A program made the translations under genes and the position numbers. Shown in pieces: positions 62,822 through 64,000 of a DNA stretch of 64,000 nucleotides; the stretch's first letter is position 1, and the number at the start of each line of letters is the position of its first letter. The stretch is from Mucilaginibacter roseus (GTDB lineage Bacteria > Bacteroidota > Bacteroidia > Sphingobacteriales > Sphingobacteriaceae): assembly GCF_021215455.1 (NCBI RefSeq), contig NZ_JAJPWV010000001.1:930001-994000 (forward strand), read 5' to 3'. A model generated the notes under the pieces. That model had not been told where the DNA came from. It saw only the letters and a list, made by a program, of their open reading frames with translations, and did no database searches.

Positions 62822-64000
62822 ATGATTAGAGTCGCTAATTTGTATTTAATTATTTTTATCGCACTATTACTTTGTGCTTGCCATAAAGCTGATAAAAATA
62901 TATTTATAATTAATTCTAAAGTCGCAGATGATGCTGATGACTATAAACTTAAAATTGATAGTGTATCAATTCCTTTAAAAGAAGGGTTTGATACACTATA
63001 TTATACCTACACCACATACGCGCAGCAAAACCAGGATTTTTTGATTGGTTATAATGCAAAAAAAGCGTGCCTGGACATCATAAACCTCACTAAAGCAAAA
63101 TGCGTAAAACACTTGTTTTTAAATAAAACAGCTTTGTTTACGCAAAAGTTAGACCGTCAAGACCTCGACAAAAGCAAAAGCATTACGGATATAACAGTAA
63201 TCGGCAATGATTCTATTTTGATTAATGACAGTAATAACCGCCTGTTACTTGTTGACACAAATTTGAACCTAATAAAGGCATTTGATTTAAACGCGATTGC
63301 TAAAAACAACAATTTACCAGGTAGAGTGATATCTTATAGCTCTAATTTTAGGATGCTTGAGCATGATAATAAACTTTTGCTTAATCAAATTTATCCACAA
63401 TACAGTTGGGAGAAAAAGGTATCTGTGTTTTCTGCTTTAGACATGAAAAATGAAAAGCTCACTGAATTACCACTTTCTTTTTCTGACTATCTATATGAGA
63501 TAACAGGCAAGGGAGGTTACTTGGTGAATGTTGGCACAAGTGAATATCAAAAAAATGGATTATTGACTTACAATTATATGTATGAATCAAATATCTATCA
63601 GTTTAAGGACAAAGATTCTACTCTTACTATATACGGTGGTACAATGTCAGGCGGCTCTAACTATGTAACCCCTATTGAATACAAAGGCGGTGATGACCTA
63701 AAAAAATGGGACATACATAATGTAGAGAATACTCAATTTTTCAACGTTATGTATGATAAATTCCGAAACGTTTATTACCGCTTTAGTCTGAAAAATATTG
63801 ATTATAAAAATGGGAAGTATTTCAATTCCATACTCGACAAGCCACTTGTGCTGATGATTTTTAACGAAAAATTTGAAGTTATTAAAGAGATTACACTGCC
63901 TTTATATATTTATGCCCCAAACACCTGGTTTATTAATAAACAGGGTTTATATATTTCGTCAGCCAATAAGAAAAATAAATTCTACGCCCCAGACAAAATA
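62822..64000 (+). CDS. DUF4221-like beta-propeller lipoprotein, 3' truncated by window edge
   Basis: The frame is open from ATG 62822 to the edge (393 codons). It starts MIRVANLYLIIFIALLLCAC, a lipoprotein signal with Cys20. The body has repeated strand patterns such as FLIGYNAKKACLDIINL and SILINDSNNRLLLVDTNLNL, like DUF4221 or six-bladed propeller lipoproteins of Bacteroidota. It is 9 nt after the Cys-rich gene, so the two form an operon. DUF4221 proteins often lie beside small exported peptides, which supports a shared role that is unknown. Confidence 0.7.
   Translation, partial: MIRVANLYLIIFIALLLCACHKADKNIFIINSKVADDADDYKLKIDSVSIPLKEGFDTLYYTYTTYAQQNQDFLIGYNAKKACLDIINLTKAKCVKHLFLNKTALFTQKLDRQDLDKSKSITDITVIGNDSILINDSNNRLLLVDTNLNLIKAFDLNAIAKNNNLPGRVISYSSNFRMLEHDNKLLLNQIYPQYSWEKKVSVFSALDMKNEKLTELPLSFSDYLYEITGKGGYLVNVGTSEYQKNGLLTYNYMYESNIYQFKDKDSTLTIYGGTMSGGSNYVTPIEYKGGDDLKKWDIHNVENTQFFNVMYDKFRNVYYRFSLKNIDYKNGKYFNSILDKPLVLMIFNEKFEVIKEITLPLYIYAPNTWFINKQGLYISSANKKNKFYAPDKI

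Noticed and set aside
1..64000. Prophage, insertion sequence, CRISPR or tRNA genes
   Set aside because: No transposase, integrase, phage structural gene, spaced direct-repeat array or tRNA-like fold was found on reading both strands.

Overview
The window looks like a chromosomal segment of a Bacteroidota bacterium of the family Sphingobacteriaceae, most like Mucilaginibacter or Pedobacter (genus is inference). The evidence is a SusC/SusD pair, a type IX secretion (T9SS) type B adhesin with PorP/SprF and an OmpA/PD40 partner, abundant GH-family enzymes, DUF4251, and promoter-like TAnnTTTG boxes. There is also a near absence of Shine-Dalgarno sequences. I saw no transposase, integrase, phage gene, tRNA or CRISPR array.

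Layout. 1-4.7 kb: end of a surface-polysaccharide region (GMC oxidoreductase tail, GT2, WcaI-like GT4, a small unknown protein, GDP-mannose 4,6-dehydratase, lone response regulator). 4.8-13.5 kb: a 52-aa membrane protein, then an arabinoside-degrading set (GH2, divergent AraC regulator, GH51 broken by a frameshift, GH127). 13.6-15.7 kb: DUF421 membrane protein with a zinc ribbon, a small zinc-ribbon protein, and a secreted basic-secretory-protein-type metallopeptidase. 15.9-20.9 kb: gyrA followed by two TPR proteins. 21.0-26.3 kb: hemF with a small exported protein, an MFS carrier, cold-shock protein, 1-Cys peroxiredoxin, Hsp20, a thioesterase and folB. 26.4-30.9 kb: two related histidine kinases and a GH1 beta-glucosidase. 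31.1-33.6 kb: DinB protein, a lipoprotein-SCO-cytochrome c operon, and the RNase P RNA. 33.6-37.8 kb: outer-membrane barrel, htpG, a frameshifted zinc-ribbon gene, DUF4251 protein. 37.8-42.5 kb: ethanolamine ammonia-lyase eutBC with permease, and a membrane protein. 42.5-49.6 kb: T9SS adhesin operon. 49.9-55.4 kb: CE2-like esterase, ubiX, ppk1-ppx, yajQ. 55.4-62.2 kb: SusC-SusD-fasciclin-lipoprotein operon. 62.3-64 kb: a secreted 12-cysteine protein and a truncated DUF4221-like lipoprotein.

How genes work together. The GH2/GH51/GH127 set plus AraC should strip L-arabinose and galactose or related sugars from plant pectin or arabinoproteins. It has no SusCD of its own here. The 45.5-49.6 kb adhesin is most likely exported by T9SS and anchored by the PorP/SprF and OmpA-type proteins made from the same operon. 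Eut proteins import and split ethanolamine without any shell proteins. Ppk1 and Ppx make and break polyphosphate from one operon.

Two genes (GH51 and the zinc-ribbon gene at 36.75 kb) each carry what reads as one missing base. These could be real lesions or assembly errors. The least explained items are the Cys-rich protein/DUF4221 pair at the right edge and a nested inverted-repeat structure upstream of susC.
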